Shown: piece by piece, positions 1 through 9,267 of the stretch
Layout: every line of letters starts with the position of its first letter
Position numbering within the stretch: the first letter of the stretch is position 1
Source of the DNA: Pontibacter oryzae
Lineage (GTDB): Bacteria > Bacteroidota > Bacteroidia > Cytophagales > Hymenobacteraceae
Direction: 5' to 3'
Assembly (NCBI RefSeq): GCF_003576375.1
Contig: NZ_QWGE01000001.1
Span: 1-64,000, forward strand
Length of the DNA stretch: 64,000 bases
Program-made: the position numbers and the translations under genes
Notes under the pieces: generated by a model
Database searches by the model: none
What the model was told of the DNA's origin: nothing
Seen by the model: the letters and a program-made list of their open reading frames with translations, nothing else

Positions 1-378
1 AACGACGCGCAGCTACCCTACCTGAAGCTGGGAATTTACAAGTGGGACTGGAATGGTAACGGTAAAACGAAAGTTAGCAAGCGTGTAATGTTCCTTGACA
101 ATGTTAAAGTAGGCGATCAGAATGCTTCTTTCAACTCTATGTCATCAAGCAACACCAGCACGGCTCCGACTCCAGCTCCAGCTCCGACTCCGACTCCCGA
201 GCCAACACCGGCGCCAACACCAACACCAGCGCCAGCTCCAACACCGGCTCCTGAGCCAACGCCAGCTCCAACTCCGGCACCAACCCCGGAGCCAGAGAAG
301 ACTGAGTCTTCTTCATCATGGAGCGGCAAATACTCTAACTGGTGGAGCAACTTCTTCTCTAGAGGATGGAGACGCTAG
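1..378 (+). CDS. Polysaccharide lyase (heparin lyase I-like), C-terminal part, with Pro/Thr/Ala-rich tail
   Basis: The frame is open from the window edge to TAG at 376-378, so only the last 125 residues are seen. Residues 6-17 ([12 protein letters not shown]) and 31-39 (FLDNVKVGD) resemble the closing beta-strands of the concanavalin-like jelly roll of heparin lyase I-type polysaccharide lyases (PF14099), which cleave uronic-acid polysaccharides by beta-elimination. A low-complexity Thr-Pro-Ala-Pro-Glu stretch follows (about residues 54-97), then a Ser/Trp/Arg-rich end ([19 protein letters not shown]). The tail is not a recognisable type IX secretion sorting domain. The gene lies just upstream of an exopolysaccharide locus, so it may trim or release that polymer (inference). 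The family call rests on a short segment; a related glucanase-like lectin fold is possible. Confidence 0.55.
   Translation, partial: NDAQLPYLKLGIYKWDWNGNGKTKVSKRVMFLDNVKVGDQNASFNSMSSSNTSTAPTPAPAPTPTPEPTPAPTPTPAPAPTPAPEPTPAPTPAPTPEPEKTESSSSWSGKYSNWWSNFFSRGWRR
163..300 (+). repeat. Degenerate CCAACxCCxGCxCC-type repeat coding for a Pro-Thr-Ala linker
   Basis: A run of near-identical 6-12 nt units (CCAACACCGGCG, CCAGCTCCGACT and variants) encodes alternating PTPAP/PEPTPAP residues. It is a flexible, probably surface-exposed linker in the lyase-like protein. The repeat keeps several other frames open; those frames are artefacts of composition. Confidence 0.85.
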
Positions 379-433
379 TATAAGCTTTGCCTTGCTAGTG
401 CCCTATGAGGTCTTAGCTAAGCAAATATAATAG

Positions 434-483
434 AACGCTCCCTGTAGGATGGTTTCATACTGTCTTACAGGGAGCGTTTTTTT
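434..483 (+). terminator. Rho-independent terminator of the lyase-like gene
   Basis: Perfect 13-bp stem: 434-446 (AACGCTCCCTGTA) pairs with 466-478 (TACAGGGAGCGTT) across a 19-nt loop, followed by T residues to 483. It ends the transcript of the preceding gene before the polysaccharide locus. Confidence 0.9.
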
Positions 484-709
484 GTATACCTCTACTTAAT
501 GCTGATAATGCTAGTGTTAATTTAAAGCGCTGCTTCGGGTATCAGTTATCAGTGTACTGCAACAAACCTAAATTAATACCACCGATTTATAACAACATCT
601 CACCGCATTCGTATTTTAACTATCTTATATTTTTTTTCACTTATTTTATTATATAAGACAAAACGCCCATATATTACACCGGTTATCTGAATTAATAGCG
701 TTCTCCCTT
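484..709. other. AT-rich leader of the exopolysaccharide locus; no gene seen
   Basis: No convincing open frame. The stretch from 615 to 660 is very AT-rich and probably holds the promoter of the flippase gene, but I find no clear TTTG/TAnnTTTG pair. Confidence 0.4.
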
Positions 710-2089
710 ATGAACTACTGGCTTGCTACCCCTTATTACCTGGTAAAGGATTTAGTGCAGAAAGGGCATGTGCGTAGCATTAAGGCAAAGAAAAACATAC
801 TTGCCTCTATCGTAATAAAAGGGTGCAGTGTAGCTATCAGCCTGGCGCTTGTGCCACTCACTATAAACTATATTAGCCCAAGCGGTTACGGCATTTGGCT
901 TACACTAAGCGCTATAGTTAGCTGGTTCAGCTTTTTTGATATAGGAATGACACAGGGTTTGCGCAACAAGTTTGCAGAAGCCAAAGCAAAGGATGATACA
1001 GAGAGTGCCCAAAGTTACGTTAGCACAGCCTTTGCAGTAATTGCAATCATATTTAGTGCCGCCTGGTTACTCTTTCTTGCTGTAAATCAGTTTCTTGATT
1101 GGTCCCAGATATTAGGTGTGGAGCAAAGCATGCGAGGCGAGATCAGCATGCTTGCTACAATTGTGTTCACCTACTTTTGCCTGCAGTTTGTGCTCCGTAT
1201 TATCACGACCGTTATTACAGCAGACCAACAGCCAGCGAAAGCATCTGTTATCGATATGCTAGGCCAGTTATTGGCCTTGATCATTATTTTCGTTTTAGTA
1301 TACACCACCTCCGGGTCTCTTATTAACCTGGGCTTAGCACTATGTATTGCCCCTTTGGTAGTGCTTGGGGTGGCAAACATATACTTCTTCCGGGGCCCGT
1401 ATAAGGTTTTCAGGCCATCCTTAGCCAAAGTTAACCTTTCTCATGCCAAAGGGCTGTTTGGCCTTGGTGCCGTGTTTTTTGTGATCCAACTTTCCGGAAT
1501 CATACAGTATGAAACCGCGAACCTTATTATTTCCAGAAACTTCGGTCCGTCAGAAGTTACTTCTTATAACATTGTGTTTCGGTACTTCGGAATTTTAAAC
1601 ATGGTATTTGCCATTTTCCTCACTCCTTTCTGGTCGGCTTCCACAGAGGCGTTTTTAAATAAGGATATGAAATGGATCAGGAGCAGCATACAAAAGTATA
1701 ACTGGCTAAACATGGCCTTAATGCTGGCTGGCACAGTTATGCTTTTATTTTCGGAACAGGTCTACACTCTTTGGCTGGGCAAAGGCACTGTGGAGATAGA
1801 TTTTATGCTTTCTTTCTGGGGCTTCATGTTTTTTGCTGTGTCCATGTTTGGTAGCAAGTATGTTAGTTTGCTAAATGGCATAAGCGCCTTGCGTTTACAG
1901 TTCTTGTCTTGCCTGATTAGCCCTTTCATTTATATTCTGACTGTACTCATACTTATTAAATACTATAATATGGGCGTATACTCGGTATTTATTGGCGCTA
2001 TCATCGCCAATTTTAATGCCTTTATTTTAGCTCCCATACAATACTATAAAATAATAGTACAGAACAAGAGAGGAATATGGATTCGATAA
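710..2089 (+). CDS. Wzx-type oligosaccharide flippase
   Basis: 459 residues with about 12-14 hydrophobic segments spread over the whole length, as in the MATE-like polysaccharide flippase (Wzx/RfbX) family. These move undecaprenyl-linked repeat units across the inner membrane. After a short hydrophilic N-terminus (MNYWLATPYYLVKDLV), the first membrane segments (IVIKGCSVAISLALVPLTINYI, GIWLTLSAIVSWFSFFDIG) carry the conserved GxxxLGxWxxLSA..FxxFDxGxxxGLRNKFAEA pattern of this family. It is the first gene of a + strand run with two glycosyltransferases and a Wzy-like polymerase, which fits Wzx/Wzy-dependent assembly. ATG at 710; no strong ribosome-binding site, as is usual in this phylum. Substrate cannot be told from sequence. 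Confidence 0.85.
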   Translation: MNYWLATPYYLVKDLVQKGHVRSIKAKKNILASIVIKGCSVAISLALVPLTINYISPSGYGIWLTLSAIVSWFSFFDIGMTQGLRNKFAEAKAKDDTESAQSYVSTAFAVIAIIFSAAWLLFLAVNQFLDWSQILGVEQSMRGEISMLATIVFTYFCLQFVLRIITTVITADQQPAKASVIDMLGQLLALIIIFVLVYTTSGSLINLGLALCIAPLVVLGVANIYFFRGPYKVFRPSLAKVNLSHAKGLFGLGAVFFVIQLSGIIQYETANLIISRNFGPSEVTSYNIVFRYFGILNMVFAIFLTPFWSASTEAFLNKDMKWIRSSIQKYNWLNMALMLAGTVMLLFSEQVYTLWLGKGTVEIDFMLSFWGFMFFAVSMFGSKYVSLLNGISALRLQFLSCLISPFIYILTVLILIKYYNMGVYSVFIGAIIANFNAFILAPIQYYKIIVQNKRGIWIR

Positions 2090-2100
2090 CAAACTAGCCT

Positions 2101-3330
2101 ATGGATGGTGCCTCATTAAAAAAGAAAATCCTGGATTCTATCTGGCTAAGGGTAAAAGATTACTTCTACGACCAGCGCGTCACTGATTCTCCGATCGTGC
2201 AGAATTTGAACGCACGTGCCTCTAATTCTCAGAAGAAAGCCATTATCTGTTACTTGCCATACAGCTTCTTTAACAATTGGGAAGAAACAACCTGTGGAAG
2301 AACGCAGCCCTTCGAAATACTTGCGATAGTGGATGCCTTATCAAAATTAGATTATCGGATAGACCTGATAGATTGCAATGACTTACGCGCCCTACAGCAT
2401 GTCGAAAGTAAGAGATACGATCTCATTTTTGGGTTTGGAGAGACCTTTTATCACTTAACCCAACAGCAACCCTGGGCCATGTCGGTTCTGTACATGACGG
2501 AGCAGCATCCAGAATTTTCGTACCGGGAAGAGCAGAAAAGAGTTGACTATTATAACCAAAGGCATCAAACGAAACTGCAAAGCAGCCGAAGCGGAAAATT
2601 TTATCAAAGGCATCATCTAGAGCCTAAGTATACTTGTGTTATAGTTATGGGAGAAGAGGATCAGTTTTCTGGAACATATGATGCTCCATATGCCATTTTC
2701 CCTACCGGGCTCTTGCACCCTAATTTTATACTTCAACCTAAAAACCAGGAAATTGCCAGAAAAAACTTTTTATGGCTTGGCTCTCCGGGAGCGGCTATAC
2801 ACAAAGGGCTAGATTTACTGACAGAGGTTATTGCCAACAGGAGAGATCTAACGCTGCATATTGGCGGCATTTCCGATGCGGAAAGGGAGATGCTTAAAAT
2901 AGGAAAGATCAAAAATGTAATTGACCATGAATATATAGATGTTCAGTCTCAACTGTTTAAAGACTTGGTAAGCACTTGCGCTTATATCATACTTCCCTCA
3001 TGCTCAGAAGCCTGCGCAACATCTGTTACAACAGGCATGCTACATGGCCTCATACCTGTAGTTATGAAAGATGCAGGTTTTAACCGGCTAGGCTCACTAC
3101 CTGTGTTTCTAGAGCATTATGCATTAGAATACCTCGATAAAGAATTATCTGAGCTAGCAGACAAAAGCCCAGAACAGCTAGAGCTTTACAGCCAGCGCGT
3201 GTATAGGTATGCGCACCAGCACTTTACCATTGATTCTTTTGCAAATCAGATAGAGACAATACTTCGCGATATAGTTAATAAGTATGACAAAAATACTACA
3301 CCTGCAAACACACCTGCCTTCGTCCGGTAA
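2101..3330 (+). CDS. Glycosyltransferase, GT-B fold
   Basis: 409 residues. The C-terminal half (about 220-390) looks like a GT4-type nucleotide-sugar domain: WLGSPGAAIHKGLD near 221, then LPSCSEACATSVTTGMLHG near 297, the position of the usual E-x7-E donor-binding motif. The N-terminal half is diverged and would bind the acceptor. Likely a cytoplasmic, membrane-associated enzyme adding one sugar to the lipid-linked repeat unit. It starts 11 nt after the flippase stop, and its last 47 nt overlap the start of the next glycosyltransferase, so the two are probably translationally coupled. Donor and linkage are unknown. Confidence 0.75.
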   Translation: MDGASLKKKILDSIWLRVKDYFYDQRVTDSPIVQNLNARASNSQKKAIICYLPYSFFNNWEETTCGRTQPFEILAIVDALSKLDYRIDLIDCNDLRALQHVESKRYDLIFGFGETFYHLTQQQPWAMSVLYMTEQHPEFSYREEQKRVDYYNQRHQTKLQSSRSGKFYQRHHLEPKYTCVIVMGEEDQFSGTYDAPYAIFPTGLLHPNFILQPKNQEIARKNFLWLGSPGAAIHKGLDLLTEVIANRRDLTLHIGGISDAEREMLKIGKIKNVIDHEYIDVQSQLFKDLVSTCAYIILPSCSEACATSVTTGMLHGLIPVVMKDAGFNRLGSLPVFLEHYALEYLDKELSELADKSPEQLELYSQRVYRYAHQHFTIDSFANQIETILRDIVNKYDKNTTPANTPAFVR

Positions 3331-4522
3331 CGCTGCCTTCAGATTACACCAGGCTTTTAGGCAAGCTGGCGTAGATTCCGGTATACTGACTTTAACCTCA
3401 GATATAACCCTGGAGCATACGCAGCATTTAGGCAGAAAAGCAAAAATCAAAGCGATGCTTGATAGCAGGCTGCAGTCGTACCTGACACGCAATGCTGTTT
3501 TGGAGTATGGATATTTTTCATACCCCATACTTGGCACAGATATATCTAACTTTGAAGAAGTTAAACAAGCCGACATTTTATACCTGCATTGGGCCATAGG
3601 CGGCTTTCTAAGTATAAAAAACATAGAGCAGCTGGCACGCACAAACAAGCCGATCATTGTTTTTATGCATGATATGTGGTCCATAACCGGCGGTTGCCAT
3701 TATAGCTTAAGCTGCGATAAGTTTAAGGTACTGTGCCGCGACTGCCAGATTTTTCCTGCAGGCAACTTCAAAGACTTAGCGCTTGCTGAGTTTAACAGTA
3801 AAAGTAAAATCTACAACAAGTATAAAAACCTGTATTTTGTATCGCCGAGCCGCTGGCTACATAATCTTGCAAAAGATGCCGCATTAACAACCGGTAAGCC
3901 CGTTTTTCATATTCCCAATATACTTAACAGGAGCGTTTTTAAAGCGGTTGATAAATCCGTGGCAAAACAGCTTCTAAATATCAATGCTCAGGAAAGGGTG
4001 ATAACGTTTGGAGCGACTTCTGTTGACAGCCCGTACAAAGGCTGGAGTTACCTACAGGAAGCCCTAACCATACTTCATCAACAAAAAGACCTGGAAAATA
4101 TAACTGTCATGGTTTTTGGCAGCGGCCATAACCAAGCTATGGCGGATGCGGTCCCGTTCAAAATAAAATTCCTGGGTCGCCTGCGCGATGACTACTCTAC
4201 GGCCTTGGCGTATAATGCCTCCGATGTATTTGTTGTTCCATCGTTGGCGGATAACCTCCCTACCACTGTCATGGAGAGCCTGGCGTGCGGCACACCGGCT
4301 GTTGGCTTCGAAACAGGCGGCATACCCGACATGATACAGCATAGGCAGAACGGCTACCTTGCTGCTTACCGCAGTGCAGCCGATTTAGCAGAAGGTATAA
4401 AATATTGCCTTCAGCATCATGTAAAAGGCTCGCTTCTACCAGCTTTTGATACTGAAACCCTGCTGCAGAAGCATTTCAGCTTATTCGACCAAGTACTTCA
4501 TGCAACGCCCGTAAGTTTATGA
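3284..4522 (+). CDS. Glycosyltransferase family 4
   Basis: 412 residues with both Rossmann-like halves of the GT-B fold. The N-terminus (ILHLQTHLPSSGNAAFRLHQAF) is the acceptor side with a Gly-rich loop. HDMWSITGGCHYS lies near 127, SPYKGW near 248, and SLADNLPTTVMESLACGTPAV near 318 is the donor-binding signature of GT4 enzymes related to WcaC/WcaL-type colanic acid transferases. The ATG at 3284 lies inside the previous gene in another frame, and its stop overlaps the next start (ATGA at 4519-4522). It is therefore part of a tightly coupled cluster. Role: extension of the exopolysaccharide repeat unit on the cytoplasmic face; the sugar is unknown. Confidence 0.85.
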   Translation: MTKILHLQTHLPSSGNAAFRLHQAFRQAGVDSGILTLTSDITLEHTQHLGRKAKIKAMLDSRLQSYLTRNAVLEYGYFSYPILGTDISNFEEVKQADILYLHWAIGGFLSIKNIEQLARTNKPIIVFMHDMWSITGGCHYSLSCDKFKVLCRDCQIFPAGNFKDLALAEFNSKSKIYNKYKNLYFVSPSRWLHNLAKDAALTTGKPVFHIPNILNRSVFKAVDKSVAKQLLNINAQERVITFGATSVDSPYKGWSYLQEALTILHQQKDLENITVMVFGSGHNQAMADAVPFKIKFLGRLRDDYSTALAYNASDVFVVPSLADNLPTTVMESLACGTPAVGFETGGIPDMIQHRQNGYLAAYRSAADLAEGIKYCLQHHVKGSLLPAFDTETLLQKHFSLFDQVLHATPVSL

Positions 4523-5796
4523 ATACAGCCACCTTACAAGATACCTACCCTATTAACCAAAGCCTGAGCGTATACCAGACAAGGTTATTAAACTTCTTTT
4601 GGGTAGGTTTCTTAGTGTACACTTTAAGCTTTACACTAGGCACTACTGGCAGAGTAAACATAGTGCTTACAGAGTATTGCCAGGTAATCGGTATCCTGAT
4701 ATTTATGCCGAGCGCTCTAGCTGTCATTCAATTTAAACTGGAGAGCAACTATTTAAAAGTATTATACACCTTTTACTGCTGCTGGTTATTGATCACCGTT
4801 GCCCGTGGCATACCCATGGATTATGGAATGATAAAAAAGAACCTGTTTGACCCTTATAACGGGTTTTACTTGTACATGACACCGTTGATTATACTACTCC
4901 CGATCAACCTGGGGCATATCCGTAAAGTATTTTTATCAGTTATTACCCTTAGCATTGCCTACCTCCTATACAACCTGCTTTTCATACAGAACTTAATTTA
5001 TATACAAGGCGAAAGCAGTAGAACAATTCTTGAGTATTTCGCCAAAACGCTTGGCCTATCCAGCGGTTTCTTGCTGTTAACTTACACCTACCACACAAAG
5101 TCAGTTAACATATTGGCATTTGCTACCATTGTTTCAACCCTTTTGCTAGCAATTATTGGTGCTCGGCGAGGGCTTATCCTAATATCCGTTATAATACTGG
5201 CATTTACATTTATTGTGTATGTGTATGCAAATAGAAAGCAACCGGGAAATCTTTTCGTTTATGCCACCGGCATGCTGATTGCCTTGGCCTCCGTTACTTT
5301 TCTGGTTCTGAGAAACGACTCCTCCCTCTTAAGCTTCACAAAAGAACGGATGGACGAAGACACGAGAACTGGCGTGGAGCTTTACTTTTATGATGACATG
5401 GAAGATCAGGACTGGTTAATTGGCCGGGGTATGAATGGCTTAGTTGCTGCACCTGTAAGTATAAACGATGACCACGTGCAGGGCATGCCCGGCTATAGGG
5501 ATGGCATCGAAACTGATTACCTTAAAATCATACTTAAAGGCGGCATTATCAGTTTAGGGCTACAGTTGTTGATAGCGGTTCCGGCCATTTTTCTTGGTTT
5601 TTTTTATTCAAGCAACACGCTCTCCAAAGCCGCTGCACTCTGGATCATACTTTGGATGCTTTCGCTGTACCCTACCAATGTAACAACCTTCACGATGAAT
5701 TATATTTTGGTCTGGGTTTCTATCGGCATTTGCTATTCCACATCTCTGCGCCAAATGCCAGAGAATAGTATCCAGGAATTTTTCAGATCCAAGTAA
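4519..5796 (+). CDS. Wzy-like O-antigen/exopolysaccharide polymerase (multi-pass)
   Basis: 425 residues, about 10-11 membrane segments and a large central extramembrane loop (about 260-330, containing DEDTRTGVELYFYDDMEDQDWLIGRGMNG split over two stretches). This is the topology of Wzy polymerases and WaaL ligases. Primary sequence in these families is poorly conserved, so the call rests on topology and on position directly behind two glycosyltransferases (4-nt ATGA overlap) in a locus with Wzx, Wza and Wzc. Expected role: periplasmic block polymerisation of repeat units. Confidence 0.7.
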   Translation: MNTATLQDTYPINQSLSVYQTRLLNFFWVGFLVYTLSFTLGTTGRVNIVLTEYCQVIGILIFMPSALAVIQFKLESNYLKVLYTFYCCWLLITVARGIPMDYGMIKKNLFDPYNGFYLYMTPLIILLPINLGHIRKVFLSVITLSIAYLLYNLLFIQNLIYIQGESSRTILEYFAKTLGLSSGFLLLTYTYHTKSVNILAFATIVSTLLLAIIGARRGLILISVIILAFTFIVYVYANRKQPGNLFVYATGMLIALASVTFLVLRNDSSLLSFTKERMDEDTRTGVELYFYDDMEDQDWLIGRGMNGLVAAPVSINDDHVQGMPGYRDGIETDYLKIILKGGIISLGLQLLIAVPAIFLGFFYSSNTLSKAAALWIILWMLSLYPTNVTTFTMNYILVWVSIGICYSTSLRQMPENSIQEFFRSK

Positions 5797-6041
5797 GCAA
5801 ACAGTCGCCATCTGCTTCGGCACACTGGCTCTTCCTAAAAATCACAGCACAATATTTAACATTAAGCAAACCTTGCCAGCTTCCTATGCATATAATTGCA
5901 ATGGTAATTTGGCTGCAATAAATTGAAATATACAACTCCTATATGCATCTTGCGTATTGTAATTATTCACCATTTATTTAAACAAAACCAATTGATTTAA
6001 TTCTTGCATCGTGCCAAATACCTAAACCATAGCCTTATACT
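5797..6041. other. Intergenic leader before wza; no gene seen
   Basis: 245 nt, AT-rich towards the 3' end, separating the repeat-unit genes from the export genes. It probably contains a promoter for the wza-wzc pair, but no element could be assigned with confidence. Confidence 0.35.
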
Positions 6042-6836
6042 ATGAGATTAAATTTACCCTTACCTTACGCTTTGGCTATTATACTTTGCCTCCTGTTTAC
6101 CTCCTGCGTTAATACAAGGGAAGCTGTTTATTTTGATGGTGTGGGCAAAGCGACTTTCCAAACGGAGGGTCAGGAGCATCCGGAGCCCCCTATCCGGCCC
6201 AACGACCTGCTAAGCATTTCGGTATCAAGCCCAAATCCGGAAGCCACACTGGCATTTAACACACCTAACTTGGCGGCAACACAGGTTTCGTCTGCGGCGG
6301 GGGCGATTGTACAGGCGGCAGGCTATCTGGTAGGCAGGGATGGCACCATACAGTTTCCATTTTTAGGCAACATTAAGGCAGCAGGCCTTACAAAGTCTCA
6401 ATTGCAAGATAACATAACCAGCCAACTGGCTACCAAAAAGCTCTTATTAAACCCTATTGTAAGTGTGCGTTACCTTAATTACAAGGTATCAGTGCTTGGT
6501 GAAGTAGCTAGGCCCTCTGTATTAACAATCCCTAATGAGCGTGTTACAATGCTGGAAGCCATCGGTTTGGCCGGTGACCTAACTGTATATGCCAAACGCG
6601 ACAACGTGCTGCTTATCAGGGAGCTTGAAAATGGCGACAGGGTAACTACCCGCATAGACCTGACATCCCAGGACCTCCTAACCTCGCCTGATTATTACCT
6701 GAAGCCCAACGACATATTATATGTAGAACCGAATAAAGCGAAAGTGGCAAGTGCAGGCCGGGCTAATCAATGGCTGCCTATTGCCCTGAGCGCCATGTCT
6801 TTAGCCGTGATTGCGATTGATAGATTAGTAAGATAA
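6042..6836 (+). CDS. Wza-family polysaccharide export outer-membrane lipoprotein
   Basis: 264 residues. Signal peptide with lipobox ending at Cys22 (LLFTSC). The polysaccharide export (Poly_export) domain follows: IRPNDLLSISVSSPNPEA near 51-70 and GYLVGRDGTIQFPFLGNIKAAGLT near 95-120 (given here in two motif halves). An SLBB domain (VSVLGEVARPSVLTIP near 148) and a C-terminal hydrophobic helix complete it. Wza forms the outer-membrane exit channel. This form is shorter than E. coli Wza, as is common in Bacteroidota. It ends 2 nt before the autokinase gene, its physical partner. Confidence 0.93.
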   Translation: MRLNLPLPYALAIILCLLFTSCVNTREAVYFDGVGKATFQTEGQEHPEPPIRPNDLLSISVSSPNPEATLAFNTPNLAATQVSSAAGAIVQAAGYLVGRDGTIQFPFLGNIKAAGLTKSQLQDNITSQLATKKLLLNPIVSVRYLNYKVSVLGEVARPSVLTIPNERVTMLEAIGLAGDLTVYAKRDNVLLIRELENGDRVTTRIDLTSQDLLTSPDYYLKPNDILYVEPNKAKVASAGRANQWLPIALSAMSLAVIAIDRLVR

Positions 6837-6838
6837 GT

Positions 6839-9157
6839 ATGAGTAGCTCAATCAATAACGCCCCGAATAACGAAGAAAACCTCCTGACTGTTCTTCTCAG
6901 GAAGTTTCTTCCATACTGGCCTGTATTTATAGGGCTGGCCATACTTTCTATGGCTTTAGCGTGGGTATATTTGCGTTATGCTACCCCGGTTTATGAAATA
7001 GCTGCCACGCTAATCATCAAAGACGAGAAAAAAGGCGTGGATGATGCCCGCATGACAGAGTCGATTAATGCCTTTGCCTCTAAAAAGATTGTTGAGAATG
7101 AGATTGAAGTAATCCAGTCTCGGGCGTTGATGAAGAAGGTAGCCTTAGGCCTGCATCTGTATGCCCCTGTGTATGAGGACACAAAGTTTAAAGAAGTAGC
7201 GGCTTATACTTCCTCTCCCGTAATTGTTACGCATTATAACCCAGATGCCATCCTTGCCACAGAGGACGAGCCGCAAAAAATATACTTTACATATAACCCC
7301 GACTTGGAAGAAGTTACTGTTGACGGAAAGTCTTACCCGCTTAACAAATCGATCAGGATGCCATACGGCGTTATCAAGTTTATCCCCAATGATCATCAAA
7401 GCAGCCAGGCTAAAGAGCAACTTTACTTTCAACTGCTACCGCTTAAGGCCGTAACGGCTAGCTTGCTAAATAATTTGCAAGTAAATGCAGCAAACAAATT
7501 GTCAACGGTTGTAAACCTGCAGTTAAAAGATGCGGTGCCAGAGCGCGGCGAAGCTATCCTAAACCTGCTGGTCCATAATTACAACCAGGCCTCAGTGGTA
7601 GAAAGAAATATACTTGCTGAGAATACGCTGGCCTTTATAGAAGACCGCATGCAAAAGGTTGAAAAGGAGCTTGACAAACTAGAGAGCCGCGTGCAGAAGT
7701 ATAAAACCTCTAAAGGAATTGTAGACCTGAGTGAGCAAGGCCGTACGTTTTTGCAAAACATGAGTGCGAACGACAGTAAGGTAGAGGACATCAATCTCCA
7801 GTTAGCCGTTCTGGCAAAAATTGAGAACTATATTATTGCCAAAGACAAATCCGCAGGCATTGTACCCTCCACACTTGGTATAAACGACCCGGTGCTTACG
7901 CAGCTTCTGCAAAAGCTGTACGACAATGAAATACAGTACCAACGCCTCCGAAAGACAACAGCCGTTAACAACCCTATCCTGCTCTCAATAGCAGATGAAA
8001 TAGAGAAGATAAGGCCGAGTATACTTGAGAATATACAAAACCAGCGCGACAACCTTCTGGCTAGCCGCAAAAACCTGACAAATACAAAAGGCAGCTATAC
8101 CACGGCATTGCAAACTATACCCAAGCAGGAGCGCGAGCTCTTGGAGATAAGCCGCCAACAGGCCATCAAGAACAACGTTTATACATTGCTTCTCCAGAAA
8201 AGAGAGGAAACCGCCCTTTCTTTTGCTCCCTCAGCCACTGACAGTAAAGTGGTTGACGTGGCAGAGTCCTCGTTCGCCCCTGTCAGCCCGAAGCGCAACA
8301 TTATCTATTTAGGTGCATTGGCTTTTGCGTTTATAGTAAGCATAGTCTTAGTTACTGCAAAAGACTTCTTTAGCAGTAAAATCCTGTATCGCACAGATAT
8401 TGAAGCTTATACCCATGCCCCTATAGTTGCTGAGTTAATGAAAGTGAAGCATGATGATAGCCAGTTATTCACTAAGCCAGACAACCCTGTTGTGATTGAG
8501 CAATTTAGGCAGTTGAGGACGTCCTTGGGCTTATACAGCCGTACGTTCAAGAAACGAAAGATTCTGGTTACATCCAGCATACCCGGTGAAGGCAAAAGCT
8601 TTGTAAGCACAAACTTAGCCTATAGCTTAGCGGCTTCTGGCAAGCGAGTTGTATTGGTAGACATGGATATGCGCAAGCCTAAAACATCCACCCAATTTGG
8701 CATGCTAAACCAAAAAGGCGTTACAGATTATATCAACGCGCAATATGCCGCAGAGGAGCTCCTGCAGCGAACTCCTTTTGATAACCTCTGGATACTACCG
8801 GCTGGCTCTAAGCCCGGCGACCATACAGAGGCTTTGCTTAATGGCCGAGTTGAGGATCTTTTTCATCACCTGGAGGCTGATTTTGACTTTATAGTTATCG
8901 ATACGCCTCCTGTAGACCTGGTTTCAGACGGCTATCTTATCTCTGAGTTCTGCGACATCACACTTTTGATCATTCGCCACGACCATACACCAAAGAACAT
9001 CATTAAATACCTAAACTACAGCAACAAACATAAATCGCTGCATAACCTGGCCATAGTGTTTAATGGTGTTAAACCACGCGGATTTGCCAACAGGGAATAC
9101 GGCTATGGGTATGGTTACAGGTATGATCATGTGTATCATAACAAGGCCTATTCATGA
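6839..9157 (+). CDS. Wzc-type polysaccharide co-polymerase / bacterial tyrosine kinase
   Basis: 772 residues. Membrane helices near 31-49 and 497-517 flank a periplasmic Wzz-like domain with long coiled-coil stretches (about 270-460). The cytoplasmic BY-kinase domain has Walker A SSIPGEGKS near 578, Walker A' VLVDMDMRKP near 605 and Walker B FIVIDTPP near 682. The last 20 residues form a tyrosine cluster (seven or more Tyr) that is the expected autophosphorylation tail. In Wzx/Wzy systems it controls chain length and export together with Wza, encoded 2 nt upstream. No cognate low-molecular-weight phosphatase is seen in the locus. Confidence 0.95.
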   Translation: MSSSINNAPNNEENLLTVLLRKFLPYWPVFIGLAILSMALAWVYLRYATPVYEIAATLIIKDEKKGVDDARMTESINAFASKKIVENEIEVIQSRALMKKVALGLHLYAPVYEDTKFKEVAAYTSSPVIVTHYNPDAILATEDEPQKIYFTYNPDLEEVTVDGKSYPLNKSIRMPYGVIKFIPNDHQSSQAKEQLYFQLLPLKAVTASLLNNLQVNAANKLSTVVNLQLKDAVPERGEAILNLLVHNYNQASVVERNILAENTLAFIEDRMQKVEKELDKLESRVQKYKTSKGIVDLSEQGRTFLQNMSANDSKVEDINLQLAVLAKIENYIIAKDKSAGIVPSTLGINDPVLTQLLQKLYDNEIQYQRLRKTTAVNNPILLSIADEIEKIRPSILENIQNQRDNLLASRKNLTNTKGSYTTALQTIPKQERELLEISRQQAIKNNVYTLLLQKREETALSFAPSATDSKVVDVAESSFAPVSPKRNIIYLGALAFAFIVSIVLVTAKDFFSSKILYRTDIEAYTHAPIVAELMKVKHDDSQLFTKPDNPVVIEQFRQLRTSLGLYSRTFKKRKILVTSSIPGEGKSFVSTNLAYSLAASGKRVVLVDMDMRKPKTSTQFGMLNQKGVTDYINAQYAAEELLQRTPFDNLWILPAGSKPGDHTEALLNGRVEDLFHHLEADFDFIVIDTPPVDLVSDGYLISEFCDITLLIIRHDHTPKNIIKYLNYSNKHKSLHNLAIVFNGVKPRGFANREYGYGYGYRYDHVYHNKAYS

Positions 9158-9267
9158 TGGCGCTGCCACTCCACAGGCACTGGCGAAAGTATAAGTAGCC
9201 TGGCACCGGAGTGTATTTAAACAAAGTAATGTCACTTTAAAACTTCAGCATTAGGTTGGAAGCCGTT

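Noticed and set aside
117..350. Long open frames on the opposite strand and in other frames over the Pro-rich repeat
   Set aside because: They arise from the repeated CCA/CCG units and encode only Gly/Val/Leu or Gln/Arg repeats.
300..378. Type IX secretion C-terminal sorting domain
   Set aside because: The end is too short and lacks the usual beta-sandwich pattern with conserved Gly and final Lys/Arg strand.
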